64,000 bases of DNA from a virus. The notes beneath the pieces are model-generated. The model was given only the letters and a program-made list of their open reading frames with translations, was not told the origin of the DNA and searched no databases. How positions within the stretch are numbered: position 1 is the stretch's first letter; each line of letters starts with the position of its first letter. A program made the position numbers and the translations under genes. Location of the stretch: IMG/VR virus record IMGVR_UViG_3300021963_000060, positions 1 through 64,000 of that record; one strand, written 5' to 3'. Positions 34,110 through 42,717 of this stretch are shown here, piece after piece.

Positions 34110-35150
34110 TTAGACCAGTTCGCAAGCTTCCTGATATATCTCTGATACTATCTTCCTAATAATGTTCTTATCAAGTTCAATATCAGATTCTTCAATATAT
34201 CTATCAAGAATAGAAAGAGTGTCTTCTGATTCAAATGCTTCAAATTCTTCTTTTTCTTGAATTTGAAAGTTCTCTACGATTTTAAGTTCTGAAATATTTG
34301 ATGAATAAAGTTTATCAATAAATTTTTCAAACTTTTTAACATCAGTCTTTTTACGAACTACTACCTTTACAATTTTATTCTCATATTGACGAGTATCAAA
34401 TGTTTGATAGTTTGTATCCTCATAGTAAATGTTGTAGAACATTTTATAAGGATTATCAATTGGAGTATGCTCTAATGTTTCAGTATCAAAAATAGTGAAT
34501 CCACGAGTATCATTTACATCTGTCCAATAAATCTCATAAGGATTTCCTAGATAGAAGACTGTTCCGTTAGTCGATCGAGTGTGATAGTGTCCCGAGAAGA
34601 CACGTTCGAACTTTTCAAATAACTTGCTTTCCAAACCATGCTCCATGACGATTTGGCGATTAACTCTAAATCCTTGGAGTTCAAGGTGCCCCATCGCACA
34701 CGGGCAAGTTGTCTTTTGAATAAGTTTGAGAGTGCTTTCTTCATTTTCTTGATTAATCCATGGAATAAAAAGTGTTGGAAGTTTATCCAACATCACTTCA
34801 GTTGGTTCTGAATATACTGTTACATTATTATATTCACGCAGAAGAAGATCAACTGCGTTTACATTATTTGTATTCTTATAATAGGCTGTATGGTTCCCTA
34901 CAATTGTATGAACCTTTACTCCCATTTCTTGGAGACGATCGTAGTAATTATTCTTTGCCCAGGATAGGGCAGAAAAATCAATACCCTTTCGACTATCAAA
35001 AGTATCTCCCATATCCACAACAGTAGTAATCCCTTGCTCTTCGAGTGCAGGGAAAAATACGTTGTTATAGAACTTTAGAAAATAATCATGAAAGAGTTTA
35101 GAATTCTTTCTTGCCCCAAAGTGCTGATCAGTAATAATTGCTACTTTCAT
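34110..35150 (-). CDS. 47: Recombination nuclease subunit (gp47, Mre11/SbcD-like)
   Basis: Metallophosphoesterase acting with gp46. Phosphodiesterase motifs: TDQHFGARK (8-16), MGDTFDSRKG, TIVGNHTAYY and SGHYHTRS, supplying the two-metal ligands. 346 residues (T4: 339). It ends one base before the DUF3110-like gene and starts directly after gp55, so gp55-gp47-DUF3110-gp46 form one unit. Confidence 0.95.
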   Translation of the reverse strand: MKVAIITDQHFGARKNSKLFHDYFLKFYNNVFFPALEEQGITTVVDMGDTFDSRKGIDFSALSWAKNNYYDRLQEMGVKVHTIVGNHTAYYKNTNNVNAVDLLLREYNNVTVYSEPTEVMLDKLPTLFIPWINQENEESTLKLIQKTTCPCAMGHLELQGFRVNRQIVMEHGLESKLFEKFERVFSGHYHTRSTNGTVFYLGNPYEIYWTDVNDTRGFTIFDTETLEHTPIDNPYKMFYNIYYEDTNYQTFDTRQYENKIVKVVVRKKTDVKKFEKFIDKLYSSNISELKIVENFQIQEKEEFEAFESEDTLSILDRYIEESDIELDKNIIRKIVSEIYQEACELV

Positions 35151-35648
35151 TCAATAACGAAGTTTAGAGTGTACAGCGTCCTTAATGCTATTATAGTCGC
35201 TGTAATTCGATCCGTCAACCGTATTGTTGTCCACGAACACTTCGTCAAATCCAGTCTTTTCTAGGATTTTGTTTTTGATTTCTAGTTGACGCTTTTCTCT
35301 TTGAATCCTGCGAAGGAAAGCGTAGTGAATGATTTGAGTAAAGTATGCAAAAGGGTTTTGTGACTTCTCTGGATTAAAGTTGTGAATATACTGAACGCAG
35401 TTTTCAATACCATCACAAATCATGTCATCCTTAAACATGTAATTTACAAAATTTGGCTTAAAGGATAGGTGAGTTGCAATCTTTAAAAAGCACTCACCAA
35501 GATAATTCGTAATCCTTGGTTTTGGTTCTCCACGAATTGCAGCAAGATCAACACTTTCACGATAAGCAATAAGTGCTGCTAAAAACTCTTTGTTGTTTAC
35601 GTAATGCTCGGATCTCTTTCTTTTGGTCATTACCGCTGTCGTTATCAT
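35151..35648 (-). CDS. 55: Late-transcription sigma factor (gp55-like)
   Basis: 165 residues, Lys/Arg-rich helical protein: FLAALIAYRESVDLA, CDGIENCVQYIHNFNPEKSQ, FAYFTQIIHYAFLRRIQRE, the last resembling sigma region 2 (NPFAYFTQI). Replaces the host sigma to recognise TATAAATA late promoters, which are present in this window. It is preceded by a good sigma70-type promoter (35675-35703), consistent with early/middle expression. Confidence 0.92.
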   Translation of the reverse strand: MITTAVMTKRKRSEHYVNNKEFLAALIAYRESVDLAAIRGEPKPRITNYLGECFLKIATHLSFKPNFVNYMFKDDMICDGIENCVQYIHNFNPEKSQNPFAYFTQIIHYAFLRRIQREKRQLEIKNKILEKTGFDEVFVDNNTVDGSNYSDYNSIKDAVHSKLRY

Positions 35649-35674
35649 AAGTATCTCTAATTTAATATGTAGAG

Positions 35675-35703
35675 ATTATAACATTTTCAAAAATAAAAGA
35701 CAA
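35675..35703 (-). promoter_or_regulatory. Sigma70-like promoter for gp55-gp47-gp46
   Basis: TTGTCT (35698-35703), 17-base spacer, TATAAT (35675-35680) on the minus strand; the consensus -10 lies about 30 bases before the gp55 ATG. Confidence 0.7.
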
Positions 35704-35704
35704 C

Positions 35705-35733
35705 TTGACTCACCTCCAAATAGTGTGTATAAT
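35705..35733 (+). promoter_or_regulatory. Plus-strand sigma70-like promoter, antisense to the LSm-like gene
   Basis: TTGACT (35705-35710), exact 17-base spacer, TATAAT (35728-35733), on the plus strand. It abuts back-to-back the minus-strand gp55 promoter. A transcript starting near 35740 would run antisense into the LSm-like and UvsW genes; no plus-strand ORF of note follows. The 35649-35773 gap otherwise holds nothing recognised. Confidence 0.5.
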
Positions 35734-35773
35734 ACCTTTGTTAGGGTTGATAAGTAATATATTAATTAATAGC

Positions 35774-36166
35774 TTAAGAATTCTTATAGATCTTTTCTAA
35801 GAGCTCTTTAGCATCATTAACATTTGAGATGTAGCCCATTTTCTTGGTTACAATCGTTTTATCACTTTTTACATTGTTCGTTTTACGAACAAATGTCTGA
35901 TACATAGAAATAATTTCAATATCATTTGATTCAGTCATAGTCATTACATTTTCCATATCTAAAATAAACATATCTTCAGTTGTTGTTTTTAGCCATGGCT
36001 CTATCTTGTATCCATTGACTCCATTCCTTCCTTTAATTTCACTTATAACAATAGGATTTGTAAGTAGAAGAATGGTTCTATTGTTTTCTTCAGAAGCTGC
36101 TACTTTAGCAAATACTTCTTCTCCGGATTTTAACTTTAGGGTTGCATAAAAATCGTCTTCTATCAT
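35774..36166 (-). CDS. LSm-like small protein, paralogue C
   Basis: 130 residues. N-terminus FYATLKLKSGEEVFAKVAA, then IEPWLKTTTEDMFILDMENV and MTMTES, the same layout as the proteins at 20882-21133 (LQPWLFEYTMESTVMI) and 21139-21525 (VLKSGENIIADM). A C-terminal helix (SNVNDAKELLEKIYKNS) follows. Probably an Sm-type barrel; RNA-binding is inferred. Overlaps uvsW by 4 bases. Confidence 0.65.
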   Translation of the reverse strand: MIEDDFYATLKLKSGEEVFAKVAASEENNRTILLLTNPIVISEIKGRNGVNGYKIEPWLKTTTEDMFILDMENVMTMTESNDIEIISMYQTFVRKTNNVKSDKTIVTKKMGYISNVNDAKELLEKIYKNS

Positions 36167-37626
36167 GATTTTAAATTAATAGTAATTATTTCATAATTAA
36201 ATTTTTCTTCGTTATAAATTTTTATTCTTTCTATCAGATGATTTAAAGTATAATTTTTTCTTGAATTATGAGTACAATCATCAGATATATCATAAAGCAT
36301 TGCTTTTGTTTTATTTTTTCCTTTTCTAAGGACTCTTCCAATACTTTGTAAATTTCTAATTCTTGATTTACTTGGAGAGGCAAAGATTACATTATGGAGA
36401 TTTCTTATATTAATACCAGTAGAAAAAACACCATATGATGCAATGATAATTGCATTTTCTTCACACTCAGTTATAGCTCTAACTTCCTCTCTTTCACTTG
36501 TTTCAACACCACCATGAACAAAAAATACCTTTCTGTTACTATCAACACTATTATTTATTAGGTTGTATAGTGGTTCTCCATGTGTTTCAATTCTAGAAAA
36601 AAGAATAAGACTGTTTCCTTTTAAATCTAATACTAAATTTTTAATAAAATTATTTCTTTTCTCGTGATTGATAATAAATTGAATCTCATCTTCATAAGTT
36701 TCAAATCTTTGTGGACTATGTTTTAGTATTAAACACCTAATATCCAATTTAGTTAGATGTCCTTGTTCCATCAATTCTGAAGTTCTTGTAACTTTATATG
36801 ATGGTCCAAACAGGCCTTCAAGAACCCATTTATGAGTTTGTGACCCATCTAGAGTTCCAGTGAAACCAAATCTATATTTTGCATTATGTAATTTGGTCAT
36901 AATACCAATCAAAGATTTGCTCTTAAATAGATGAGCCTCATCTCCAATAACTACATCATAGTCTTCAAAAAAATTCTTATCTAATTTATAAATTGATTGC
37001 CATGTAGTGATTGTAACTGGATGACTATTATCTTTTTCTTTACCACCATATATTTTATAACAATATGAATCAACATCCCAACCATAATCTCGGAAGTCCC
37101 CGAACATCTGCTCTACTAGACTTGTCGTTGGAACAACTAAAAGAATTTTTTGGTTCTTATCCACATAGTAACGCACGAGGGCGTAGATCATCAGACTTTT
37201 TCCTGACGCAGTGGGACTTATCAGCAACTTTCGATTATATCGTAGGGCATCATATACTCCCTCTATTTGATAAGAACGTGGAGAATGTGAACAAATAGAG
37301 GTCATGTAATCTTTTACGCCTTCCATTGAGATTTCCTCGTTAACTTCGAATGGAAGACCGTAATATTTGTTTTCTGAAAAACTATAAGTATAATTGTGTA
37401 ATTTTAATTTAGATATTAATTTATCCAATAATCCAATATAAATTTCTCCAGTATGAATGTTTAATAAACGAATCATACCATCCCAATATTTACTTCTCAT
37501 TTGAGGCATAAACTTTGCCCCAGGAACCTCAAATGTAAAGTATTCTTGAAGCTCATACAAAATATGAGGTTCACATTCTAACTTGATGTAAACCTCATTC
37601 TTTTTGTGTATTATTACGTCACTCAT
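36163..37626 (-). CDS. uvsW: UvsW RNA-DNA/recombination helicase
   Basis: Superfamily 2 helicase. N-terminal substrate-binding domain, Q/Walker A region ISPTASGKS (136-144), DEAH box as GDEAHLF, motif III FTGTLDG, and motif VI QSIGRVLRKG. It unwinds R-loops and branches, switching origin-type to recombination-dependent replication. 487 residues (T4: 503). TCTAAATA at 37649-37656 could be a divergent late promoter; in T4 uvsW is also late-transcribed. Confidence 0.95.
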   Translation of the reverse strand: MSDVIIHKKNEVYIKLECEPHILYELQEYFTFEVPGAKFMPQMRSKYWDGMIRLLNIHTGEIYIGLLDKLISKLKLHNYTYSFSENKYYGLPFEVNEEISMEGVKDYMTSICSHSPRSYQIEGVYDALRYNRKLLISPTASGKSLMIYALVRYYVDKNQKILLVVPTTSLVEQMFGDFRDYGWDVDSYCYKIYGGKEKDNSHPVTITTWQSIYKLDKNFFEDYDVVIGDEAHLFKSKSLIGIMTKLHNAKYRFGFTGTLDGSQTHKWVLEGLFGPSYKVTRTSELMEQGHLTKLDIRCLILKHSPQRFETYEDEIQFIINHEKRNNFIKNLVLDLKGNSLILFSRIETHGEPLYNLINNSVDSNRKVFFVHGGVETSEREEVRAITECEENAIIIASYGVFSTGINIRNLHNVIFASPSKSRIRNLQSIGRVLRKGKNKTKAMLYDISDDCTHNSRKNYTLNHLIERIKIYNEEKFNYEIITINLKS

Positions 37627-37677
37627 AGTTAATGATATTTTCTATGAGTATTTAGAGACATTTAAAAATATTATATT

Positions 37678-38115
37678 TTACCCTAGTCCTGATTGAAATC
37701 TCATATATTCTATTGAGTTCTTAATTTGATATCCTCTATTATGAATCATTTTAATAATGTCTTCAATATAATTAAGCATTACATCATAGTATTCTACTTT
37801 TAAATTTATTTGTGCTAATTTTGAATCGGCATCCATATACTTTTGAAGAGAATCTTTATCTCTTACTTTTTTAGGAAATGGATTTTCAATATAAACTTCT
37901 GGATCAGCCTTTCCTGTATAATATTCATATCTATCATGTTTTATATTTTTTCTATTTTGTTCTGCTTTCTTTCTTAGAAGTAGAATATTATTATAAAGAT
38001 TATAGTACTTTGAATGTAGGATTGGTATATTTAAAGATTCTGTATGTAAGTTATCAATATCAATTTTGGAATCTTTTTCCCACATACTTTGGATCATATC
38101 AAGATCAATACTCAT
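37678..38115 (-). CDS. uvsY: UvsY recombination mediator
   Basis: 145 residues, helical and basic, ending YQIKNSIEYMRFQSGLG, which matches the C-terminal IKHIQDMRAFEAG part of T4 UvsY. It also has KHDRYEYYTGKADPE, like T4 ARLDYYSGRGD. Loads UvsX onto gp32-covered ssDNA. Synteny with uvsW agrees. Confidence 0.9.
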   Translation of the reverse strand: MSIDLDMIQSMWEKDSKIDIDNLHTESLNIPILHSKYYNLYNNILLLRKKAEQNRKNIKHDRYEYYTGKADPEVYIENPFPKKVRDKDSLQKYMDADSKLAQINLKVEYYDVMLNYIEDIIKMIHNRGYQIKNSIEYMRFQSGLG

Positions 38116-38675
38116 AAATTATTTCCTTTCTTATCAGTTATATTATACATCAAATACTTAAATGTTACATCTGCAGTAAAGTATTCAACATCAGTTTGAG
38201 TTGCGTCAAATTGCAATGCAGACAAACTGTATGGGAACATTGATCTGAATACAATTTGAAAATTACTATTTTGATTGCTATTTAATACTAATAATGTTCC
38301 ATCAGAATACAAATTCATTTGAGACTTATATGGTTGCTCAAACTTTTCATTAGATTCTTGAAACTCATATATTTGATTTAAAGATTCTGGATATCCTATT
38401 CCCCTAATCCAGTTTTGGATTTCCATATAATTTTCTAGATTTTCATCAACTAGAAATCTTAGTGTGAAATCTTCAAATTCTACTTTATCTCCAGGGACAG
38501 GTATATCTCTAAGATAACTTGGTTGATTTGCAATACCTAAGGTAATTCCTGGTATATTAGCACTATTTGAGAAGAATGCGACTTTAGGAGACCTGTTAAT
38601 AGTAAACTTAAATCCAACAGGTGCTAAAAAGTTTCTATTCTGAATTTGATTTTTGAAGGAATTTCCAACAGACAT
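38112..38675 (-). CDS. Tail-tube-fold protein (tail completion/tube-associated)
   Basis: 187 residues: FKFTINRSPKVAFFSNSANI, PGITLG, IPVPGDKVEFEDFTLRFLVD, ENYMEIQNWIRGIGYPES, and FPYSLSALQFDATQTDVEYF. The pattern (PG-I, E-F/FLVDE, nWi.g.GyP) is that of contractile-tail tube-type proteins. In cyanophages the gene after gp23 is often labelled gp3 (tail completion/sheath stabiliser); that label fits but is not proven here. TCTAAATA (38685-38692) precedes the ATG. Confidence 0.7.
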   Translation of the reverse strand: MSVGNSFKNQIQNRNFLAPVGFKFTINRSPKVAFFSNSANIPGITLGIANQPSYLRDIPVPGDKVEFEDFTLRFLVDENLENYMEIQNWIRGIGYPESLNQIYEFQESNEKFEQPYKSQMNLYSDGTLLVLNSNQNSNFQIVFRSMFPYSLSALQFDATQTDVEYFTADVTFKYLMYNITDKKGNNL

Positions 38676-38693
38676 TTTTTTAAATATTTAGAT

Positions 38694-38717
38694 AAAAAAA
38701 AGGTGCCTTTCGGCACC
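38694..38717 (-). terminator. Terminator downstream of the major capsid gene
   Basis: GGTGCC/GGCACC stem with GAAA tetraloop and an eight-T tail. Ends the abundant gp23 message and is directly followed by a late-like octamer. Confidence 0.85.
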
Positions 38718-38739
38718 CTTGAACTTTATGGAATTTTGA

Positions 38740-40143
38740 TCACATAAGGTTCTTGATTTGTACTCTTCTGTAGTAACGGTTTGCGTTAGTTGTAAGAGCA
38801 CCAAGACCCTTGTTAGCGCCTTCTGCGAATGGGTTAGCAACAAGACCATAACGAGTCTTGAAGCCGATCTTGGGCTGGAAGGTGTTCTCGCCAACAGCAC
38901 GTACCATCTGGAGAGGTACATATGGGCAATAGAAGAGACCAGCATCATAAGGGGAAGAACCCTTATAACCTACAACGTAGTACTGGTTGCTGCTTACGTT
39001 TGCAGCATAAGGATCGATATAAACACGATACTTACCCATTAGAACACCAGCGAAGGTGTTACCAGTGTCGTCAACGTTGAGGTTTGCATTTAGAGCAGGG
39101 GTGTAATCAAGTACACCAGCCATGCTTAGTGCGGAAGCAACGTCTGCAGAACACATGATAACGTTGCCCTTTCCTCTACGAGTTCTTTGTGCGATTGCGT
39201 TAGCGTCGCGCTCGATTTGGAAGAGTAGACCCTTGAACTTCTCAACGGACCAACGACCATTGGAGTCAACGTCAAGGTCAAATACACCCTGAGTTGCTAC
39301 GTTAGCAGCAGCACCTTGCTCAGCAACCTTATAGATGGTTCTGATAACTTCTCTGTTGATTTCTGCGAGGATCTCAGTGGAGAGAATGTTAGCAAGTTCT
39401 GCTTCTGCATTTAGACCGTGGATTGCCTTGAGGTCTTGAGCGAGCTCTAGGGAGTACTCAGCCTTAAGTGCTCTGGACTTTGCTTCAACAAGAACTTTCT
39501 CGATTGAGAAAGCCATTTCGTTGAATTGATTACCAGAACCGTTTCCGAGATTCTCAGAATCGGTGGTCTTCATGCCCTGACCAACGTTATATGCAGCTTC
39601 GCTTGCAGTTGCAGTTGGGTTTAGGAGACCAGGGTTGCTGCCTGCTTGTGCAGTAGTACCCATACCAACAGCAGCATTAGTTGCTGCAGTTGTGTTGTAA
39701 CCGCTGTCCTGACCAGAGAATGCAGTATCTACTTCATTGTAGAAGCTTTCTGCACCAGTCTGGTTGTTGTAGCGGGAGCGCATTGCGAAGATAAGTCCAG
39801 TAGGACCGTTCATTGGTTGAACACCAGCGAGGTCATAAGCGACCAGGTTAGGCATTGCACGTCTGATTAGTGAAATCAGAACAGGGTCGAAACCTGCAAC
39901 TGGACCACCAGCATCGGCACCAGCACTAAAACCTGCTGATCCGTTACCAGTAGAAGTGTTTACAGTTGGGGATTCAGTTAGGAGACCAGTGCTTGAAAAA
40001 GACTGCTGCTCTCTTAAAAATCTTTCTTGGTTCTCTAGCAGGACGGCGGTTACTGCCTTTCTGTGGGGATCTTTGATAGGATCAAGACCTTCATAATTTA
40101 GAAGGGGTGCCCACTTTTCCTGCAGATGCTCTGCGTTGAACAT
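38740..40143 (-). CDS. 23: Major capsid protein (gp23-like)
   Basis: 467 residues. HK97-fold capsid hexamer subunit. The N-terminal segment (MFNAEHLQEKWAPLLNYEGL) is a scaffold-interacting propeptide likely removed by gp21. Conserved T4/cyanophage stretches follow, including GFDPVLISLIRRAMPNLVAY and MNGPTGLIFAMRSRY. GC content is visibly higher than in neighbours, as usual for this highly expressed gene. It is flanked by gp22/gp21, and no gp24 vertex protein appears in the window. Confidence 0.97.
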   Translation of the reverse strand: MFNAEHLQEKWAPLLNYEGLDPIKDPHRKAVTAVLLENQERFLREQQSFSSTGLLTESPTVNTSTGNGSAGFSAGADAGGPVAGFDPVLISLIRRAMPNLVAYDLAGVQPMNGPTGLIFAMRSRYNNQTGAESFYNEVDTAFSGQDSGYNTTAATNAAVGMGTTAQAGSNPGLLNPTATASEAAYNVGQGMKTTDSENLGNGSGNQFNEMAFSIEKVLVEAKSRALKAEYSLELAQDLKAIHGLNAEAELANILSTEILAEINREVIRTIYKVAEQGAAANVATQGVFDLDVDSNGRWSVEKFKGLLFQIERDANAIAQRTRRGKGNVIMCSADVASALSMAGVLDYTPALNANLNVDDTGNTFAGVLMGKYRVYIDPYAANVSSNQYYVVGYKGSSPYDAGLFYCPYVPLQMVRAVGENTFQPKIGFKTRYGLVANPFAEGANKGLGALTTNANRYYRRVQIKNLM

Positions 40144-40196
40144 TTGCGTTTACCTTTTACTAAGTGTGTGTGTGTTTTATTTGGATAATATTAAAT

Positions 40197-41423
40197 TCAC
40201 TTTTTAGCAACTGCTGAAAGAGTTCTCAAGTAAGCATTCATTGTATCTGAGTGATACTCAGTTGCAACGTCTACTCCTTCAGAAAGAGTTTCAGTTTTTG
40301 CTTGAGGAGATACTACTCTTGAAGGGAAATAAGATTCCTTCAAAGTCTCCAGCTTTTCACGATATTGTGCTTCACTCTCAAACTCAACACTTTCGGCAAG
40401 TGAAGCGAGCTTGTCTTTCTGAGAAAGTGCTAGACCCTCAGAAATCTCATCAAAGATTCCTTCTGCAACCGACTCTGCGAGACGCTTGTTTAGGGAAATA
40501 TTTCTTTCGATCTGCTCGTTGAGTTTTGTCTCCATTTCATCAAGTTTTTCTACCATGCTCTCTAGCACATCATATTTATCTTCAGGGATTGATACATAAT
40601 GATCTTCAAAAAGTCCTTTCAGACCAGTCATGAAGGACTCAGTGAGTTCTTCCTTCAGACCTTTCTCGATTGATAATCTATTTTCGTTAACCCATTCCTC
40701 GGAAACATATTCCAAGTATGCGTCAACACGCTCTTGAAGTTCAGACTTAATTTCTTCGACTTCTTCAAAAAGTCTCTGTTCATATTGAACTTCAAGAGAT
40801 TCTTTGATTTCAGATACTTTTGATCTGAGTGCAGATTCAAAAATAATTCTTGCTTTATCCTTAAACTCTTCGGAGAGTTCTTCTTCATCACCAGTGTTTA
40901 GGAGAGCATTCATATCTTCTTCGATATCATACTCTTCTTTCTGGGTCTTAGACTTTTCTTCGTCTTCGTCCTCATCCTCATCTTCTTCTTCGTCTTCGTC
41001 CTCATCATCTTCTTTCTTAGAAGCTTCAGTGACTAGATCCTCTTCATCTTCGCCTTCGGTTTCAATCTCCTCATCATACTCTTCTTCTTCATCAATTTCT
41101 TCATCAATTTCTTCAACTTCTTCTTTTACAGCATCAGACTTCTTAAGTGACTTCATTGAGTCAGCAGCTTTTGCTTTATTATTGACTACATTACTTACAG
41201 ACTTAAGACCCGTAGCTGGATCCTTAAGTTCTGCAGAACTATCATCAGGTCTATAATTATCTGGAGTAGGACCACCCAGATCTTCCCAAGAACCAGTCTG
41301 TCCATCAACAGCACCGGGCGCTAGTTTACCCATTGGCTCAGCTGCTTTTGCTCCAGCATTAACAGCGGTACGGGATTGCTTTGTGCCTACTTCCATTTCT
41401 TGTAGATTGTTACCACGAGACAT
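40197..41423 (-). CDS. 22: Prohead core scaffold (gp22-like)
   Basis: 408 residues. N-terminal Gly/Ala/Lys-rich part, then an extreme Glu/Asp tract (about 105-170, e.g. EEIDEEEEYDEEIETEGEDE), then long amphipathic helices (EVQYEQRLFEEVEEIKSE). Scaffold cleaved by gp21 during maturation. Longer than T4 gp22 (269), mainly through the acidic tract. Position directly before gp23, with TATAAATA at 41460, fits. Confidence 0.9.
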   Translation of the reverse strand: MSRGNNLQEMEVGTKQSRTAVNAGAKAAEPMGKLAPGAVDGQTGSWEDLGGPTPDNYRPDDSSAELKDPATGLKSVSNVVNNKAKAADSMKSLKKSDAVKEEVEEIDEEIDEEEEYDEEIETEGEDEEDLVTEASKKEDDEDEDEEEDEDEDEDEEKSKTQKEEYDIEEDMNALLNTGDEEELSEEFKDKARIIFESALRSKVSEIKESLEVQYEQRLFEEVEEIKSELQERVDAYLEYVSEEWVNENRLSIEKGLKEELTESFMTGLKGLFEDHYVSIPEDKYDVLESMVEKLDEMETKLNEQIERNISLNKRLAESVAEGIFDEISEGLALSQKDKLASLAESVEFESEAQYREKLETLKESYFPSRVVSPQAKTETLSEGVDVATEYHSDTMNAYLRTLSAVAKK

Positions 41424-41459
41424 TTGAACTCTCCGATTTACCTTTATTAAATCTATATT

Positions 41460-41467
41460 TATTTATA
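41460..41467 (-). promoter_or_regulatory. T4-type late promoter octamer (gp22)
   Basis: Exact TATAAATA, 36 bases before the gp22 ATG; no other element lies between. Confidence 0.8.
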
Positions 41468-41486
41468 AAATGACAATTTAGACATA

Positions 41487-42134
41487 TTAAAGAGAATTTA
41501 AAAAATCATTAAATAATCTAATCTTATTCTCTTCTAGTGCTTTTTGATCAATTAAAGTGTTGATTCTTTTTTGGAAATTAGAAACTTTTTGCTCAAGAAT
41601 TCCATTATTCCAAACCCACTCAACACCCTCCATAATTCCTTGAACAAATGCATCAGGCGCTGAAGGATCTGCGACAATATCAGCAGCTGTTGCTAACATA
41701 AAATCTTCACCTACTTCACTATAACCTTCTTTTGTTTGTCTTAATGAACCAATTCCTCTAGAAGAAACACCAAGAGTTACTCCATCTTTAAGAAGTGACT
41801 CGGCAATTTTTCCCATGGGAGTTGAAAGAATTTGTGCCTTACCTACAAAGTTATTTCCATCACGATATAATTCTGTAATTTTATGAGAGACCCTATCTAA
41901 ATTTACAGTAGGTCCATCTGGATGGCCTAGTTCACCAAGAGCTCTACCCTTTTTAACATACTGCTCACTATATCTTTTAACTTCTCTTTCCATTACGGGC
42001 ATACGGTAAACCCTTCCATTACGATTTACCTGCTCAGCTTGAAGAAAAATTCCTTTAATAAAAAGATTTTTCTTACCATTAGTTTCTTCGGTAAGAACTT
42101 CTACTTTTTCGATTTCCTCTCTGATTAATTTCAT
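41487..42134 (-). CDS. 21: Prohead core protease (gp21-like)
   Basis: 215 residues from MKLIREEIEKVEVL. Serine-type prohead protease: catalytic His likely H71 in GELGHPDG and Ser in GVSSRGIG (124-125), with conserved TAADIVADPSAPDAFV. It cleaves gp22, gp23 propeptide and internal proteins after L/I-x-E. A few upstream residues exist in frame but the ATG at 42134 matches the family. Starts one base after the end of the structural gene upstream. Confidence 0.93.
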   Translation of the reverse strand: MKLIREEIEKVEVLTEETNGKKNLFIKGIFLQAEQVNRNGRVYRMPVMEREVKRYSEQYVKKGRALGELGHPDGPTVNLDRVSHKITELYRDGNNFVGKAQILSTPMGKIAESLLKDGVTLGVSSRGIGSLRQTKEGYSEVGEDFMLATAADIVADPSAPDAFVQGIMEGVEWVWNNGILEQKVSNFQKRINTLIDQKALEENKIRLFNDFLNSL

Positions 42135-42135
42135 T

Positions 42136-42684
42136 TTAAGCTTGCCCCGTAAATTGTACTTGTTGGATGTATAGTGTTCCAGAACCAGTTCCATAATTAG
42201 AAACTTTTAGTGATTTTCTAAGATCACCATCTGTAGAAAATGCTGTTACAATACCACTAGTATTTGCGCCAACTGTTATTCTTGTTGAAAAATAACCATC
42301 ATAATCAGAACTTCTATCTACAGATAAAACTGGGACATGAGTAAAGTTATAATATGGTTGTTGAACTGAAGTAAAAGAAACATAATCACCAATATCAAAT
42401 GGGGATCCAGTTCCCTGAAGAAAATCTATAGTAGTTGTTGTTCCTGTAGTAATTCCAGAAACAGCATGTGAAGCAGGACTTAATGCTAAAGTTGCTTGAG
42501 ATCCTGCTGGAATATAATAATCAGACGTAGTTGCTGTTGGTTCAGTTCCAATAGCGACATGAGTACCTGCACTAACTGCAACAAATCTTATAGTATCAGA
42601 ATATACTGGAAATGATGTTGAAAGAGTTGCTGATCCCGATGCAATTGCGGTTGAAAAACCACTACCAACTGGTTTATGAGCCAT
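42136..42684 (-). CDS. Virion structural protein, Ser/Thr/Gly-rich
   Basis: 182 residues of beta-predicted, Thr/Ser/Gly-rich sequence (AVSAGTHVAIGTEPTATTSD, SGTLYIQQVQFTGQA). Looks like a small capsid decoration or minor head protein; this position between gp20 and gp21 commonly holds such genes in cyanophages. No catalytic motif. AATAAATA-like sequences lie just upstream. Confidence 0.65.
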   Translation of the reverse strand: MAHKPVGSGFSTAIASGSATLSTSFPVYSDTIRFVAVSAGTHVAIGTEPTATTSDYYIPAGSQATLALSPASHAVSGITTGTTTTIDFLQGTGSPFDIGDYVSFTSVQQPYYNFTHVPVLSVDRSSDYDGYFSTRITVGANTSGIVTAFSTDGDLRKSLKVSNYGTGSGTLYIQQVQFTGQA

Positions 42685-42717
42685 TATTCCTATAATACAC
42701 TTTTATTTATTTATTAT

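Noticed and set aside
40804-41256. 150-residue serine-rich plus-strand ORF
   Set aside because: The Ser run is the complement of the Asp/Glu tract of gp22; a shadow frame.
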